NCBI GenBank assembly: GCA_020635035.1
Contig: JACKAO010000002.1
Span: 248,001-312,000 of the forward strand
DNA length: 64,000 nucleotides
Direction of reading: 5' to 3'
Source of the DNA: Calditrichia bacterium
GTDB taxonomy: Bacteria > Calditrichota > Calditrichia > Calditrichales > J004
Positions 1-9,563 of this stretch are shown here, piece after piece. The position numbers were made by a program, and so were the translations under genes. Below the pieces are notes generated by a model. That model was not told the origin of the DNA and searched no databases. It worked only from the letters and a program-made list of their open reading frames with translations. Numbering within the stretch: the first letter of the stretch is position 1; each line of letters opens with the position of its first letter.

Positions 1-1925
1 TTAACATATCGTTTCAGAATTTGCGGATTAAACTCAAGTACATTTTTAATCATTTGCCGGTATTTATCATTTTCTTCATTTTTAAGCATATTCATGAATG
101 CGCTGTTGTATACCCTGTGCATCCCAAGCGAACGCACAAAGTAACCTTCCATCATCCAAAAAGCTTCTGCTAATAGCAAAGTATCCGGACACTCTTGTGC
201 AACCCTGTCAACAACTTCACGCCAAAATTCAACCGGGAAATACATATTAAATTCATCTTTTGATAATGAATGAAAGGATCTTGTAGGTATATCCCCTCCG
301 CTTCCGGGCTCCGGGAACCATAAACGCTGATAATGTTTTTTAGCCAATGTCATCGCCGCGTCAAACCGAATTACCGGAAATAACCGGGCGACATGCAGTA
401 TTGTTTGGATTACAGCTTCCCGTACTTCAGGCATCAGGTAGTTTAACTGTGCCGTATCGTTCCATGGCATTCCTGTACCGTCATTTCCATGATATATATA
501 ACGGGTTTCACCATTACGATGGTCAATTCTTTTAAACTCGACAGCAGCATCGCTTTTATTCCAGTAACCGTCTTCAAGATAGATTCCAATATCATTATTT
601 TCGCTCAGATTGGGCCCGTTAAATGTATGGTTAGGAAATGGTGGTTCATTTGATTGTATAAACCAGTGCGGATGATATTTAACCCAATCGGAATCAATTG
701 CCATGTGGTTTGGAACCATATCGCTGGCAAGGCGGATACCACGTTTCCATGCGCGCTCTTTTAGATTTGAATACGCTTCAAATCCGCCTAAATCTTGAGA
801 AATTTCATAATTCTTAAGAGAGTAGGCCGATGCAACTGCCTCCGGATTTCCATTTATCTGTTTAATTTTTTGCGATGCATAACTTCTTTCCCAAATACCA
901 ATAAACCAAAGACCTGTAAATCCAAAATTTGCTAACCGATTTAATTCTTCATCCGGAATTTGATCCAGTCTTTTAATTTCCCGCTGGTATTTTTTACTAA
1001 GCTGATCGAGCCAGACATAAGTGCTTTTTGCAATTAGTACCAGGTGCGGCATCCAATCTAAGTCCGGACTAAATGCTTCAGGCTCGAAATCGTAAACATC
1101 CCCATGGAATTCTGCAACCTTATTTTCCGGTTTACTAAACATCCCTGGTATAAATTTTTTTGCTTCTTCTTTAAAAACATCAAGACTTAAAAGTATTCTT
1201 GTTAAAAAGTCTTTTAATTCTACTCCCCAATTATCTCTGATGTATTCAAGTTGTTTATAGACAGAGTCAGGAAATAACTTTCCCGGTAACAGCAGCATTT
1301 CCAGCAGGGTAAGATTTGTACCCGGAACATTTGGCTGTTCTTTAAAAAAGTTGTTTATTTCTTTAAATGCTTCATTATATATTTTGCTTTGAATTTCTTT
1401 GTCATCAATAATTTCTTTAACTGCAAAATATGCTTTGTTTTGATTTTGCACCCATTGTGCAATCATTTCTTCTATTACGATTTGTTTATTTGAAAAGCCT
1501 TCTGTTTGATTTTCTAAATATTCATCTGCTTTAACACTCGTTTTAAAAATTTCATTTGTTGGAAATGTTTCTACAAATGATTTCAGCAAGTTATGTGTTT
1601 CTTCCTTTGTATATTTTTTTTCGACTGTTTTTTGAATTTTCTCCAACAGTTTCGGATTAACTTTTTGGCGATATGTTTCAATCATGAAATGGATTATTTC
1701 ATCCATTAAGCCCAATGCGTTGATTATACTGGGATTAACAGCAAGTTCAGGGTTTTTTAGCAAATCTCTCTTCTTATTGAGTGCATCAGAAAGTTTTCTT
1801 GTAGCATTAAAATTTGTAAATACGACTCGTCCTTTTATCGAAAAAAGATCCTGTTCTATTTCGTATTTTTCCCTTGCCTTCTTATTTACGTGAAAATAAA
1901 ACTGTGGAGAATGCATTTGTTTCAT
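1..1925 (-). CDS. GH13 alpha-amylase-family glycoside hydrolase (3' end outside window)
   Basis: This is a partial gene: 641 codons are visible from the ATG at 1925 and the frame runs off the left edge without a stop. Family GH13 enzymes hydrolyse or rearrange alpha-glucans. GH13 conserved regions are readable: DMVPNH (Asp402-His407, region I), RFDAAM (region II, likely nucleophile Asp522) and LLAEAF (region III, likely acid/base Glu587). The region IV His-Asp lies beyond the edge or cannot be placed. About 300 residues precede the barrel and have no recognisable catalytic motif. They look helical and may be an accessory domain. No signal peptide is evident, so a cytoplasmic enzyme of storage or oligosaccharide metabolism is likely. 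The exact specificity (amylase, maltosyltransferase, sucrose phosphorylase-like) cannot be read. Confidence 0.85.
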   Translation of the reverse strand, partial: MKQMHSPQFYFHVNKKAREKYEIEQDLFSIKGRVVFTNFNATRKLSDALNKKRDLLKNPELAVNPSIINALGLMDEIIHFMIETYRQKVNPKLLEKIQKTVEKKYTKEETHNLLKSFVETFPTNEIFKTSVKADEYLENQTEGFSNKQIVIEEMIAQWVQNQNKAYFAVKEIIDDKEIQSKIYNEAFKEINNFFKEQPNVPGTNLTLLEMLLLPGKLFPDSVYKQLEYIRDNWGVELKDFLTRILLSLDVFKEEAKKFIPGMFSKPENKVAEFHGDVYDFEPEAFSPDLDWMPHLVLIAKSTYVWLDQLSKKYQREIKRLDQIPDEELNRLANFGFTGLWFIGIWERSYASQKIKQINGNPEAVASAYSLKNYEISQDLGGFEAYSNLKERAWKRGIRLASDMVPNHMAIDSDWVKYHPHWFIQSNEPPFPNHTFNGPNLSENNDIGIYLEDGYWNKSDAAVEFKRIDHRNGETRYIYHGNDGTGMPWNDTAQLNYLMPEVREAVIQTILHVARLFPVIRFDAAMTLAKKHYQRLWFPEPGSGGDIPTRSFHSLSKDEFNMYFPVEFWREVVDRVAQECPDTLLLAEAFWMMEGYFVRSLGMHRVYNSAFMNMLKNEENDKYRQMIKNVLEFNPQILKRYV

Positions 1926-2042
1926 TGTGAGACCCTGGTTTAAGTTTCCGGGAAATTGACGCTTTTGTGGATGTAATTATTTATATCGCTAACAGCTATA
2001 ATATGCGGATAATTTTTAAATATCAAAAAGAAAATAAATGTT

Positions 2043-2069
2043 AAAAAAAAAGCCCGGATAACCGGGCTT
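2043..2069 (-). terminator. Intrinsic terminator after the GHL10 gene
   Basis: An 8-bp perfect GC-rich stem (AAGCCCGG / CCGGGCTT, loop ATAA) lies a few bases past the stop of the minus-strand gene at 2074. On that strand it is followed by a run of eight T. This is a textbook rho-independent terminator. Confidence 0.9.
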
Positions 2070-2073
2070 AAAA

Positions 2074-4437
2074 CTATCGTATCAGCATCATTTTTTTAAT
2101 GCTTGATTTATTATTATTAACCAATCTATAAATATAAATTCCGCTGGATAAATTTCCTGCGGCAAAGTTTATGGTATACTTACCCGGCATCATCGTTTTA
2201 TTAACAAGTTCAACTACTTTTTGGCCAAGTATATTATATACTGTAAGAGTGGTCATTCCTTGTTCTTCAATACTGAATGGTATGATTGTTTCAGGATTAA
2301 ACGGATTCGGATAGTTTTGAGATAATCCAAATTTTAAAGGAATATTTTCAGCATCAGTTATGGACGTAATATCAATTGTTTTAAATAACCAGGTATCAGA
2401 CCAGTTACTTTTACCATATTGATTTAATCCAGCAACGTGCCAGTAATGCCTTTTAAAATTATCAAGACCTGTCGCGAGAAAGGTTGTATCAGAAACGACG
2501 GTATCAAGAAGTACTGTCCCGTCGCCAAAAAATGACGTCGTTGCAATTTGCACCTGGTATTGTTTTGCTGAATCAGCCGGGTGCCACGTCAGATCAAGTT
2601 CCAAAGGTGTGTTAGTTGCTCCGCTTCTGGGAAAATACAAGGACGGTGCAAGCGGGAACCCTGTGGTGAAACTAAACGGATCGGAGTAAGCTGTTTTACC
2701 TGCTGCATTTGCTGCTGCTATTCTCCAGTAATATTTTGATAAACCATCCAATTTTGGCAATGTTGCTGATGTATCCTGTATATCATTTGTTTCAGAAAGA
2801 ATAGTATTAAATAACTCATTCTCCGCAATCTGAATATAATACTGGCTTGCTTTATCTGTATAATACCATGAAAGAACTGTTGTGTCAGACAAATTAATAG
2901 CATTGTCAACTGGTGACGCTATTAATGGAATTTCTGGGGGCACAACGGTTACAGTATTACTTACAGGGCTTTCATTATTATTTCTGTCTAAAGATGTTAT
3001 CTGAAAGTAATATTCTCCGCTTTGCTCGGGTACTTCCGGCGTATATGAACGCATACTGGTCATATCGAGAATATATTTTGGATTATCTGTATCGCCCTCC
3101 TGTGGCATAACTGAATACCTGTAAATTACATATTTAGACGCTGAATCTCCATCAGCAGCGAGTTGCGGTAAATTCCAATTTAAGGTATATGGGTCACCAT
3201 AATCTTGAGCAGTATATACAGCAGATTCCGGTTCATTTGGGGCAATCTGATCCTTATACTCATATCCCGGAACCAATGCTTTATATTTATAAAAATTATT
3301 AGAAAGACTATCAGCAAAACCACGTGGATTATCAAGAATACCTGCTTTTGAACGAAAGAATATGCTTCCGTATACATTTTCAGTTTCACGATTTAAATAC
3401 AGCATAGCAGGCATTTCTTCTTCATCCCAATTGACAATCCTATATGCACCCTGTCCCGGTATTAAATGTCGTCCATTCATCTGAGAAGCCCACCAAGGCA
3501 TCAATTTTCCATAATCCTGACCACCACCAAACGGCCAGTATAATTGTGGTGTTAAATAGTCGATGGTCTGTGAACTTAGCCAGGCGGTTGCATCACAATA
3601 AATATCACTATATGCAGAAAGACCAACAATTCCGGCAGGTACGCCGCTTTTCCAGATACCGAAAGGACTTATCCCAAAAGCTACATAAGGCTTAACCGTC
3701 TGGATACTATCGTAGATCATAGCAACAAGTGTATTTACATTATTTCTGCGCCAGTCGTATCTTCCTGTTGTTGTATTTGGAAAACTCCCACGGTATAAAT
3801 CAAACGATGCCTGGTCATCAGAAAGAGTTGTTCCTTCGTATGGATAGAAATAATCATCAAAATGAACCCCATCAATATCATAACGGTTTACAACATCCAT
3901 TACTACATCGGTTACATATTGCTGAACCATTGGAATACCAGGATCAAGAATTTTTAAATTTCCTTTTGTAATAATCCATTCCGGATTTTCCCTGGAAACA
4001 TGATCAGATGATACTGAGTATCCTGTGATATCTCTTACTGCCCTGTATGGATTAAACCAGGCATGCAGCTCCAAACCCATCTTATGTGCTTCTTCAACTG
4101 CAAATTCCAATGGATCGTAGTAAGGACTTGGTGGGGTGCCTTGGTTACCTGTTAACCAATAAGACCATGGATCAATTTCCGAGTAATACATGGCATCACA
4201 TTCTGAGCGAATCTGTAAAAGTATGGCATTAAATCCTAAATCTTTTAGTTGCTTAAATTGGGTTATTAATTCCTGTTTTTGCGCATCACTGGAAATGTTT
4301 GGAGATGATGGCCAGTCCAGGTTAACCACACTTGCTATCCAGGCTGCCCTGAATTCTCTTTTAGGCGGTTCAGTCTGCCCATAACATGATACCAAAATTG
4401 ATAATAAAATCACTAACGTAAATATATTATGTTTCAT
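2074..4437 (-). CDS. Secreted GHL10-type glycoside hydrolase (DUF187-like) with FnIII-like repeats and T9SS sorting domain
   Basis: The predicted protein has 787 aa. The N-terminus is a signal sequence (MKHNIFTLVILLSILVSCYG) with either a signal peptidase I site or a lipobox-like LVSC. Residues about 27-370 match the GHL10/YngK-like glycoside hydrolase family. Visible motifs are REFRAAWIASV, LQIRSE, LHAWFNPYR, DGVHFDDYFYPY, FGISPFGIW and TPQLYWPF. Two or three FnIII-like modules follow, and the C-terminus is a type A sorting domain (NYPNPFNP near the start, KKMMLIR at the end). The family includes peptidoglycan- and glycan-active enzymes. The substrate here is unknown. An upstream in-frame ATG at 4506 is rejected because the terminator of the preceding gene (4457-4490) would then lie inside the coding sequence. 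Confidence 0.85.
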   Translation of the reverse strand: MKHNIFTLVILLSILVSCYGQTEPPKREFRAAWIASVVNLDWPSSPNISSDAQKQELITQFKQLKDLGFNAILLQIRSECDAMYYSEIDPWSYWLTGNQGTPPSPYYDPLEFAVEEAHKMGLELHAWFNPYRAVRDITGYSVSSDHVSRENPEWIITKGNLKILDPGIPMVQQYVTDVVMDVVNRYDIDGVHFDDYFYPYEGTTLSDDQASFDLYRGSFPNTTTGRYDWRRNNVNTLVAMIYDSIQTVKPYVAFGISPFGIWKSGVPAGIVGLSAYSDIYCDATAWLSSQTIDYLTPQLYWPFGGGQDYGKLMPWWASQMNGRHLIPGQGAYRIVNWDEEEMPAMLYLNRETENVYGSIFFRSKAGILDNPRGFADSLSNNFYKYKALVPGYEYKDQIAPNEPESAVYTAQDYGDPYTLNWNLPQLAADGDSASKYVIYRYSVMPQEGDTDNPKYILDMTSMRSYTPEVPEQSGEYYFQITSLDRNNNESPVSNTVTVVPPEIPLIASPVDNAINLSDTTVLSWYYTDKASQYYIQIAENELFNTILSETNDIQDTSATLPKLDGLSKYYWRIAAANAAGKTAYSDPFSFTTGFPLAPSLYFPRSGATNTPLELDLTWHPADSAKQYQVQIATTSFFGDGTVLLDTVVSDTTFLATGLDNFKRHYWHVAGLNQYGKSNWSDTWLFKTIDITSITDAENIPLKFGLSQNYPNPFNPETIIPFSIEEQGMTTLTVYNILGQKVVELVNKTMMPGKYTINFAAGNLSSGIYIYRLVNNNKSSIKKMMLIR

Positions 4438-4456
4438 TTCATTCTCTTTTTTAAGA

Positions 4457-4490
4457 GTAAAAAAAAGGCATCCCGTAAACGGAATGCCTT
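4457..4490 (-). terminator. Intrinsic terminator between two T9SS-substrate genes
   Basis: A near-perfect 11-12 bp stem (AAGGCATTCCGT / ACGGGATGCCTT on the minus strand, one G-T pair) is followed by a run of T. It lies downstream of the 4512-7091 gene and upstream of the 4437 start. It supports separate transcription of the two genes and the shorter start of the downstream one. Confidence 0.88.
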
Positions 4491-4511
4491 CTATATTAAA
4501 GCTCAAACAAA

Positions 4512-7091
4512 CTATTTAATCAAAGTCATTTTTCTGCTGTCAACAAAATCACCGGATTCAAGTTTGTAAATATAGGTTCCGGAAGCCAGTTTAGATGCGT
4601 CAAAATTAAATTTATATGCACCTGCCGGCAGGTTTTTGTTAACCAGAGTAGCAACTTCCTGACCTAAAACGTTGAAAATTTTCAGGCTGGTTCTGTTTGC
4701 TTGGGTAATTGTAAAATTAATTTCTGTTGTCGGGTTGAATGGGTTAGGATAGTTCTGATCCAGTTTGTAGGATACAGGAACGATTTCTTCTGATTTTTCC
4801 AGACCTGTTACAAAGAAGTTACCTGTATATTCCCAAACTACACCGCGGTTCCATGCTGCAACATACATTTTTGTACCGTCTGAATTCCAGGCTGCGCCAC
4901 GTGGACCATCAAATTTTGTAGCACCTGATTCTGGTAAAGGTGTTTCACTGTATGTCATGTTATCGAAATCAAAACGAATCATAGCATTAACATTCTGATC
5001 AGGACCAGCTGCAGCATATGAGTTATCCTGAGATAACCACATAGCACCATCCGGGGTTCTGTCCATTGTAACAGTTTGAGTAACCAGGATTGGTTCACCT
5101 TTATCGTTATAACGGATAGAGTCTGCTAACGGATAGTTAATGAAGTCTGAAGATTCGAATTGATAAACAGAATGGATACCTGCATCCAGGTTACCAGGAA
5201 TGATGGTTGTACCATCTGCACTTACGAACATACCGCGCATAAATGTTCCGGGCAATGGATCAAGGTCAACTGTTTGTGTAACGGTGAATGTAGCAGGATC
5301 AATTACTGAAACAGGAGTTACACCTACAACGAATCCAACATAAATGAAACCTTCATCATCAACAACCGGAGCACCAGGAGAACCAGCGAAAGGTGTCCAT
5401 GCTAATCCGGTACCATCAGGACTGATCTTTGCAATATAACCACTCTGAGCATAAATGATGTTACCATCATTATCTGTTGTCATACCACGTGAAGCTGTTG
5501 TATAAAGAGTGGTATCGCCACCTGTAGATTTAGGAACAACTAAAGAATCTACAGTAAATTGTACTTCACCTGCAGCATTGTAAACAGTCAGATGACCTGA
5601 GCTCCAACCGGAAACCCATACTTTATCCTGACCATCAACTGCAACAGCATGTACCTGACCTAATGTATCGCCAGCAAATACGCCATTGGCTGTTGAGGAA
5701 GGCGGATCTACTTTTGACCAAGGACCAGGAGTAACCTGAGACGGCAGATTAAGAACAATAATTGGTACTAATTCATCTTTACCATCCGGAACACTGGAAG
5801 TGTAAAGAACTTCTTTATTGGCATCATCATCAACGTTAGCGATCTGGAGAATTCCCCAACGGCCGCCATCCGTATATGCGGAGTCGATAACACTTAATCT
5901 CCAGCTGGCAGGATCTCTTACGTTATCCTGGCTGCCGATATATTCAGCTCTGAAAATCATAGCATTGGAAGGAGTTGAACTTCTTGTACCAAATACGAAG
6001 TCCATTTTACCATTGTTGTCGATATCACCATATGCACTGCCATAAACACCATAGCTTGTTGAATATTGGGAAAGATCAACTACCATAGTACCAACAAGTG
6101 AATCGCCTGTTGCATCATATTCATATACCCAGATACCTGTGTTTTCTGTTGCAAACCAGTTACCTACAACGATTTCTTCCTGGGCATTACCATCAATATC
6201 TAATACCTGTGAAGATTTCCATGAACCAGCGCCAGCGAGAACAGAGGGCTGACCTGATTTAGCTGTGTAAGTATCAGTATCTTTGTTGTATACGATTCTG
6301 GAGCATTCAACTTCATCAAACAGATAAATAACGCTGTCCATTACAGCAACGTCCCATTTATTTTCAACAACATCTAAACCAGCTGTAAGTCCATTAGCTT
6401 CAACAGTCCATGTTTCTGAACCGTCGCCGTTATCAGGAACATCTGAAACGGAAAGAACACCAAATGACCATTGGCTGCTTGTAGCTGTTCTGTCTGCGAA
6501 GATAAGTTCTTTTGTACCATCAGAGTCTACGTCTTTAACAACAAAACGGAAAGGACGAAGATTTACATTATCCTGATCTGTTATTGAGTTTTTAGTATTT
6601 GGCAACCATCCGCCAAAACCATCTGAAACACCCATGTCGTCAGAACCATCACCAACTGATTCATAAACTAAAACACGGGGTGGATTTGGATTATTTGCTG
6701 CGTCAACCCAGTTAACAGGCCCAAAGATTAATTCACCTTTACCATCGCCATCAAGATCATCAACAGCGATTGCCGGCCAGGTATTCTGCTGCCAAACATC
6801 AAATTCTGCCTGCCATACTATTTCCCAACCAGATCCGGCATCTTCCAGTTTATATGCACGTGCAGTCATTTCGGAAGTAGCATCATTCCAGTTATGATTA
6901 ATTACATATAAATCAACCAGACCATCGTTATCGAGGTCAACATTTGTAACCATGTTACCAATACCACCAGTGTTAAGACCTGCATCAGGAACTGGTATTT
7001 CAGCCTGACGATCCCAAACTTCCTGGGCTAGAACTGTTGAAAAAAACGCAAAGACAAAAAGAAAAAATACAACTTTAGTAGAATACGTCAT
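4512..7091 (-). CDS. Secreted FG-GAP/VCBS and propeller-repeat protein with T9SS type A sorting domain
   Basis: The 859-aa protein has a cleavable signal peptide (hydrophobic core, then VLAQ). The first half carries integrin-like FG-GAP repeats with Asp-rich calcium loops (DLDNDGLVDL, DLDGDGKGEL, DVDSDGTKEL, DIDGNAQEE, DIDNNGKMDF). Residues about 470-760 look like an NHL/SMP-30-type propeller. Residues about 775-859 are the sorting domain (NYPNPFNPTTE and a terminal SRKMTLIK). The domain plan implies a large extracellular beta-propeller protein for adhesion or glycan contact, exported by Sec and then T9SS. A strong ribosome site (GGGAGG) precedes the ATG. The 112-bp gap from the upstream gene leaves room for its own promoter. 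No catalytic residues are recognisable. Confidence 0.82.
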   Translation of the reverse strand: MTYSTKVVFFLFVFAFFSTVLAQEVWDRQAEIPVPDAGLNTGGIGNMVTNVDLDNDGLVDLYVINHNWNDATSEMTARAYKLEDAGSGWEIVWQAEFDVWQQNTWPAIAVDDLDGDGKGELIFGPVNWVDAANNPNPPRVLVYESVGDGSDDMGVSDGFGGWLPNTKNSITDQDNVNLRPFRFVVKDVDSDGTKELIFADRTATSSQWSFGVLSVSDVPDNGDGSETWTVEANGLTAGLDVVENKWDVAVMDSVIYLFDEVECSRIVYNKDTDTYTAKSGQPSVLAGAGSWKSSQVLDIDGNAQEEIVVGNWFATENTGIWVYEYDATGDSLVGTMVVDLSQYSTSYGVYGSAYGDIDNNGKMDFVFGTRSSTPSNAMIFRAEYIGSQDNVRDPASWRLSVIDSAYTDGGRWGILQIANVDDDANKEVLYTSSVPDGKDELVPIIVLNLPSQVTPGPWSKVDPPSSTANGVFAGDTLGQVHAVAVDGQDKVWVSGWSSGHLTVYNAAGEVQFTVDSLVVPKSTGGDTTLYTTASRGMTTDNDGNIIYAQSGYIAKISPDGTGLAWTPFAGSPGAPVVDDEGFIYVGFVVGVTPVSVIDPATFTVTQTVDLDPLPGTFMRGMFVSADGTTIIPGNLDAGIHSVYQFESSDFINYPLADSIRYNDKGEPILVTQTVTMDRTPDGAMWLSQDNSYAAAGPDQNVNAMIRFDFDNMTYSETPLPESGATKFDGPRGAAWNSDGTKMYVAAWNRGVVWEYTGNFFVTGLEKSEEIVPVSYKLDQNYPNPFNPTTEINFTITQANRTSLKIFNVLGQEVATLVNKNLPAGAYKFNFDASKLASGTYIYKLESGDFVDSRKMTLIK

Positions 7092-7203
7092 ATTTTCCTC
7101 CCTTATGATATAATTGTGATTCAGTTAATTAGCTATCTACAAAAGAAAATATCCCTAAGTCAAACACCTCCTTTTTTGCATTATTATTTTTGTTTTTTAA
7201 TTT

Positions 7204-8511
7204 TTATTGTCTTCCAAAATAAGGTGCACCCGATTCACCAACATCAATCCTGAAAAGTTGTGAGTGAATTTTCGCTACACCTTCTACGGAAACATAATAT
7301 TGCCGAATTGCATAAATATTGGTTGCATTTCCCCAGGCCATGGCTTCAACATCAGAGTTTACAAGACCGTCATAAAGAACACCTTCACCCGCCGTTTCAT
7401 CGTAAGTACGTATAGCATTTACAATATTTCTTTCTGCGTTACTGAAAGATACATACATCTTTCCATCTTCTGAAAAAGTAAGGGCTGAGATAGTTGTATT
7501 CTGTGGGAACGATGTATTTGCAATATTCAGGACTGTATCTCTTGCCGCCAATATATCACCCTGTATCTCACTTTTCCATATTTTTTGTACACCACTGGTT
7601 AAGTCGTTTCCTGCATAATATAAAAATCCATTGTATACACGGACTGCTGTCAGATTATTTACTTCAACCGATTCAACAACATCATTTTTTGCAGCATCTG
7701 AAGATATTCTGATAATGTTTTGCTCAGCTGCAACCCAAAGATTACCGTTCTGATCGATATCAATATCCTGTGGCTTTGTTGTTGTTGTTGCAAAACTTGT
7801 ACTAATTCCAGCTTGATCCAGCTTAAAAATACCTTTTACACGACCCGCGAATACGGCAATATACATATCGCCACCCGGGCCCATGCGCATAGCATTCGGA
7901 CGATCAAACTGTAACTCTTCTGACAGGGTAATAGTTTCACCGGCCGGTGTTATTTTTTTAAGTTTTGCCTTTGAAGCACCCAAACGGCCTATGTAAATGA
8001 AAACATTTTCATCTGCATCAACTGCCAGACCATAAATTTCATCTGCTGATGCTCCTGCTAAAATATTTCCGATACTTGCTACTGCCGGTTTTAATTTATA
8101 ATTATTTACTATTATTGTATCAATTTCCCCGGCGACTAAAACCGTATCATTTTTTGGAAATGGCGGGCTAAACAGATCTGCATTTAATGTAGAAACCTTT
8201 ATCTGCATACTTCCCGCTAAATTAGGAGACGCCACAAGCAACCTGTTCTCACTGGCTTCCAGAAGGTTCGCTCTGAAATCTTTGCCAAAATAGACAAAAT
8301 TTTCACTTAAAACCGGTGAGAAATTTTTCCCGACAATTTCAATATTTCCTACACCCGCCAGGGTGCTGTCAGCCGGATTTAGTGCCGTTATTACCGGAGT
8401 GGCTCCTTCACCAAACGCAGCCGGATAGACATCATTATTAGGAATATCGCTACAGGAAAAAGCCAGTAATGTAAAAAGCGAAAGAGTAAAAGCAATTTTT
8501 GAGTATTTCAT
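7204..8511 (-). CDS. Lipoprotein with IPT/TIG domain and NHL-like propeller (module B)
   Basis: The 435-aa protein starts with a lipoprotein signal (lipobox LAFSC, Cys20). An IPT/TIG immunoglobulin-like domain follows at about residues 38-125 (PVITALNPADS, IEIVGKNFS). From about residue 140 to the end there are repeats typical of six-bladed NHL/SMP-30-like propellers (NAMRMGPGGDMYIA, QDIDIDQNGNLWVA, SALTFSEDGKMYVS). IPT plus propeller lipoproteins in Bacteroidota-type loci often serve as surface glycan-binding proteins, but binding here is inference only. It is the last gene of the second receptor module, 18 bp after the PorV-like gene, and probably lies in the same transcript. Confidence 0.72.
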   Translation of the reverse strand: MKYSKIAFTLSLFTLLAFSCSDIPNNDVYPAAFGEGATPVITALNPADSTLAGVGNIEIVGKNFSPVLSENFVYFGKDFRANLLEASENRLLVASPNLAGSMQIKVSTLNADLFSPPFPKNDTVLVAGEIDTIIVNNYKLKPAVASIGNILAGASADEIYGLAVDADENVFIYIGRLGASKAKLKKITPAGETITLSEELQFDRPNAMRMGPGGDMYIAVFAGRVKGIFKLDQAGISTSFATTTTKPQDIDIDQNGNLWVAAEQNIIRISSDAAKNDVVESVEVNNLTAVRVYNGFLYYAGNDLTSGVQKIWKSEIQGDILAARDTVLNIANTSFPQNTTISALTFSEDGKMYVSFSNAERNIVNAIRTYDETAGEGVLYDGLVNSDVEAMAWGNATNIYAIRQYYVSVEGVAKIHSQLFRIDVGESGAPYFGRQ

Positions 8512-8529
8512 TTTTGCTCCTAAAAGGAA

Positions 8530-9540
8530 TTAAAGTGACAGATTAAGCGTGAAGCGGTGTACATCATCAAATACACCAAATGATGTATACGCATAGTCTA
8601 TCGAGATACCATATCCGCTAATATCCTGATTAATGCCAACTCCCATTGAAATACCTTCTTCATCCGTTGGAGTTGTATAACCAACACGTAAAGCAAGGAG
8701 ATGGTTATAAACATATTCTAAACCCAGGTCTATTTGTTCAGGATAATCACGCGGGTGTTTGGCATCCATGGAAAAAAGTAAATTATGACGATCAGGATTG
8801 AAATCTGTAAAATCTATCATATCCATTGATAAGCCGATTTCAAAACTTAAGGGTAATTGAAATTGTTCATCTATGAACGCTTTTTCAGCTGAAAAATTTC
8901 GGACATTCATACCGAAATTTAAACTTTTGTAGCCTGTTTTGTACAAAATACCAAAGTCAAATGCCAGGATATTTAAATCCGTATCGATTCCTACTGTTGA
9001 CTGATCCGATCCGAATTCTCTAAGTCCCCCAATAAGATTTTGGTAGACATAACGCACATCCCCACCAACGGCAAACTTGTTGGATAAGGCTTTTGAATAT
9101 CCTAATCCTATAGCATATGCCTTAGGGTTAAAAATTCCTGTATCAAGGTATCCCTGATTATTGTCAGCACGAATTGTTCCCTGCATATCACCATAATCAA
9201 CACCCATGGCGGTTAAACCGAAAACACCATATTCTCCGCGAGCCGGACTATACGCAATCGCACCATACTGATATTTAATATCTGCAATAAAATCCAATTG
9301 TCCTGCCATCAGACTTATACTACGATCAAACCAGGCTAAACCGGCCGGATTGTAAAAAAAGGCTGTTACACCGGTTTCCATAGCAATGTTTGCTGTTCCC
9401 ATAGCGGTGGCCCGTGCATCTAAAGAAATGCTAAGAAAAGGCATACCTGTCTGGGCACGTTTTTCGTTTTTGGCCTGTCCTAATGTGGCAAAAACCAATA
9501 AGCCGATTACGCAGATGTTAAAGATTTTTAATTTAGTCAT
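8530..9540 (-). CDS. PorV/PorQ-family outer-membrane protein (module B)
   Basis: The 336-aa protein has an N-terminal signal peptide and the family's N-terminal signature (ARATAMGTANIA, FFYNPAGLAWF). Alternating amphipathic beta-strands continue to the end (RFTLNLSL), consistent with a beta-barrel of the PorV/FadL-like UPF0164 group. In T9SS, PorV collects folded substrates from the SprA translocon and takes them to the attachment complex. Many FCB genomes carry several paralogues of unknown individual role. It sits between the 692-aa sorting-domain gene and the IPT lipoprotein. Its paralogue at 17365-18399 occupies the equivalent position in module A. Confidence 0.82.
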   Translation of the reverse strand: MTKLKIFNICVIGLLVFATLGQAKNEKRAQTGMPFLSISLDARATAMGTANIAMETGVTAFFYNPAGLAWFDRSISLMAGQLDFIADIKYQYGAIAYSPARGEYGVFGLTAMGVDYGDMQGTIRADNNQGYLDTGIFNPKAYAIGLGYSKALSNKFAVGGDVRYVYQNLIGGLREFGSDQSTVGIDTDLNILAFDFGILYKTGYKSLNFGMNVRNFSAEKAFIDEQFQLPLSFEIGLSMDMIDFTDFNPDRHNLLFSMDAKHPRDYPEQIDLGLEYVYNHLLALRVGYTTPTDEEGISMGVGINQDISGYGISIDYAYTSFGVFDDVHRFTLNLSL

Positions 9541-9563
9541 AGATCTGCTCTTCTTTTAATTGT

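Noticed and set aside
4438..4506. Upstream in-frame ATG extending the GHL10 gene by 23 codons
   Set aside because: The extension would run through the intrinsic terminator at 4457-4490 and bury the signal peptide. The ATG at 4437 gives an immediate signal sequence.
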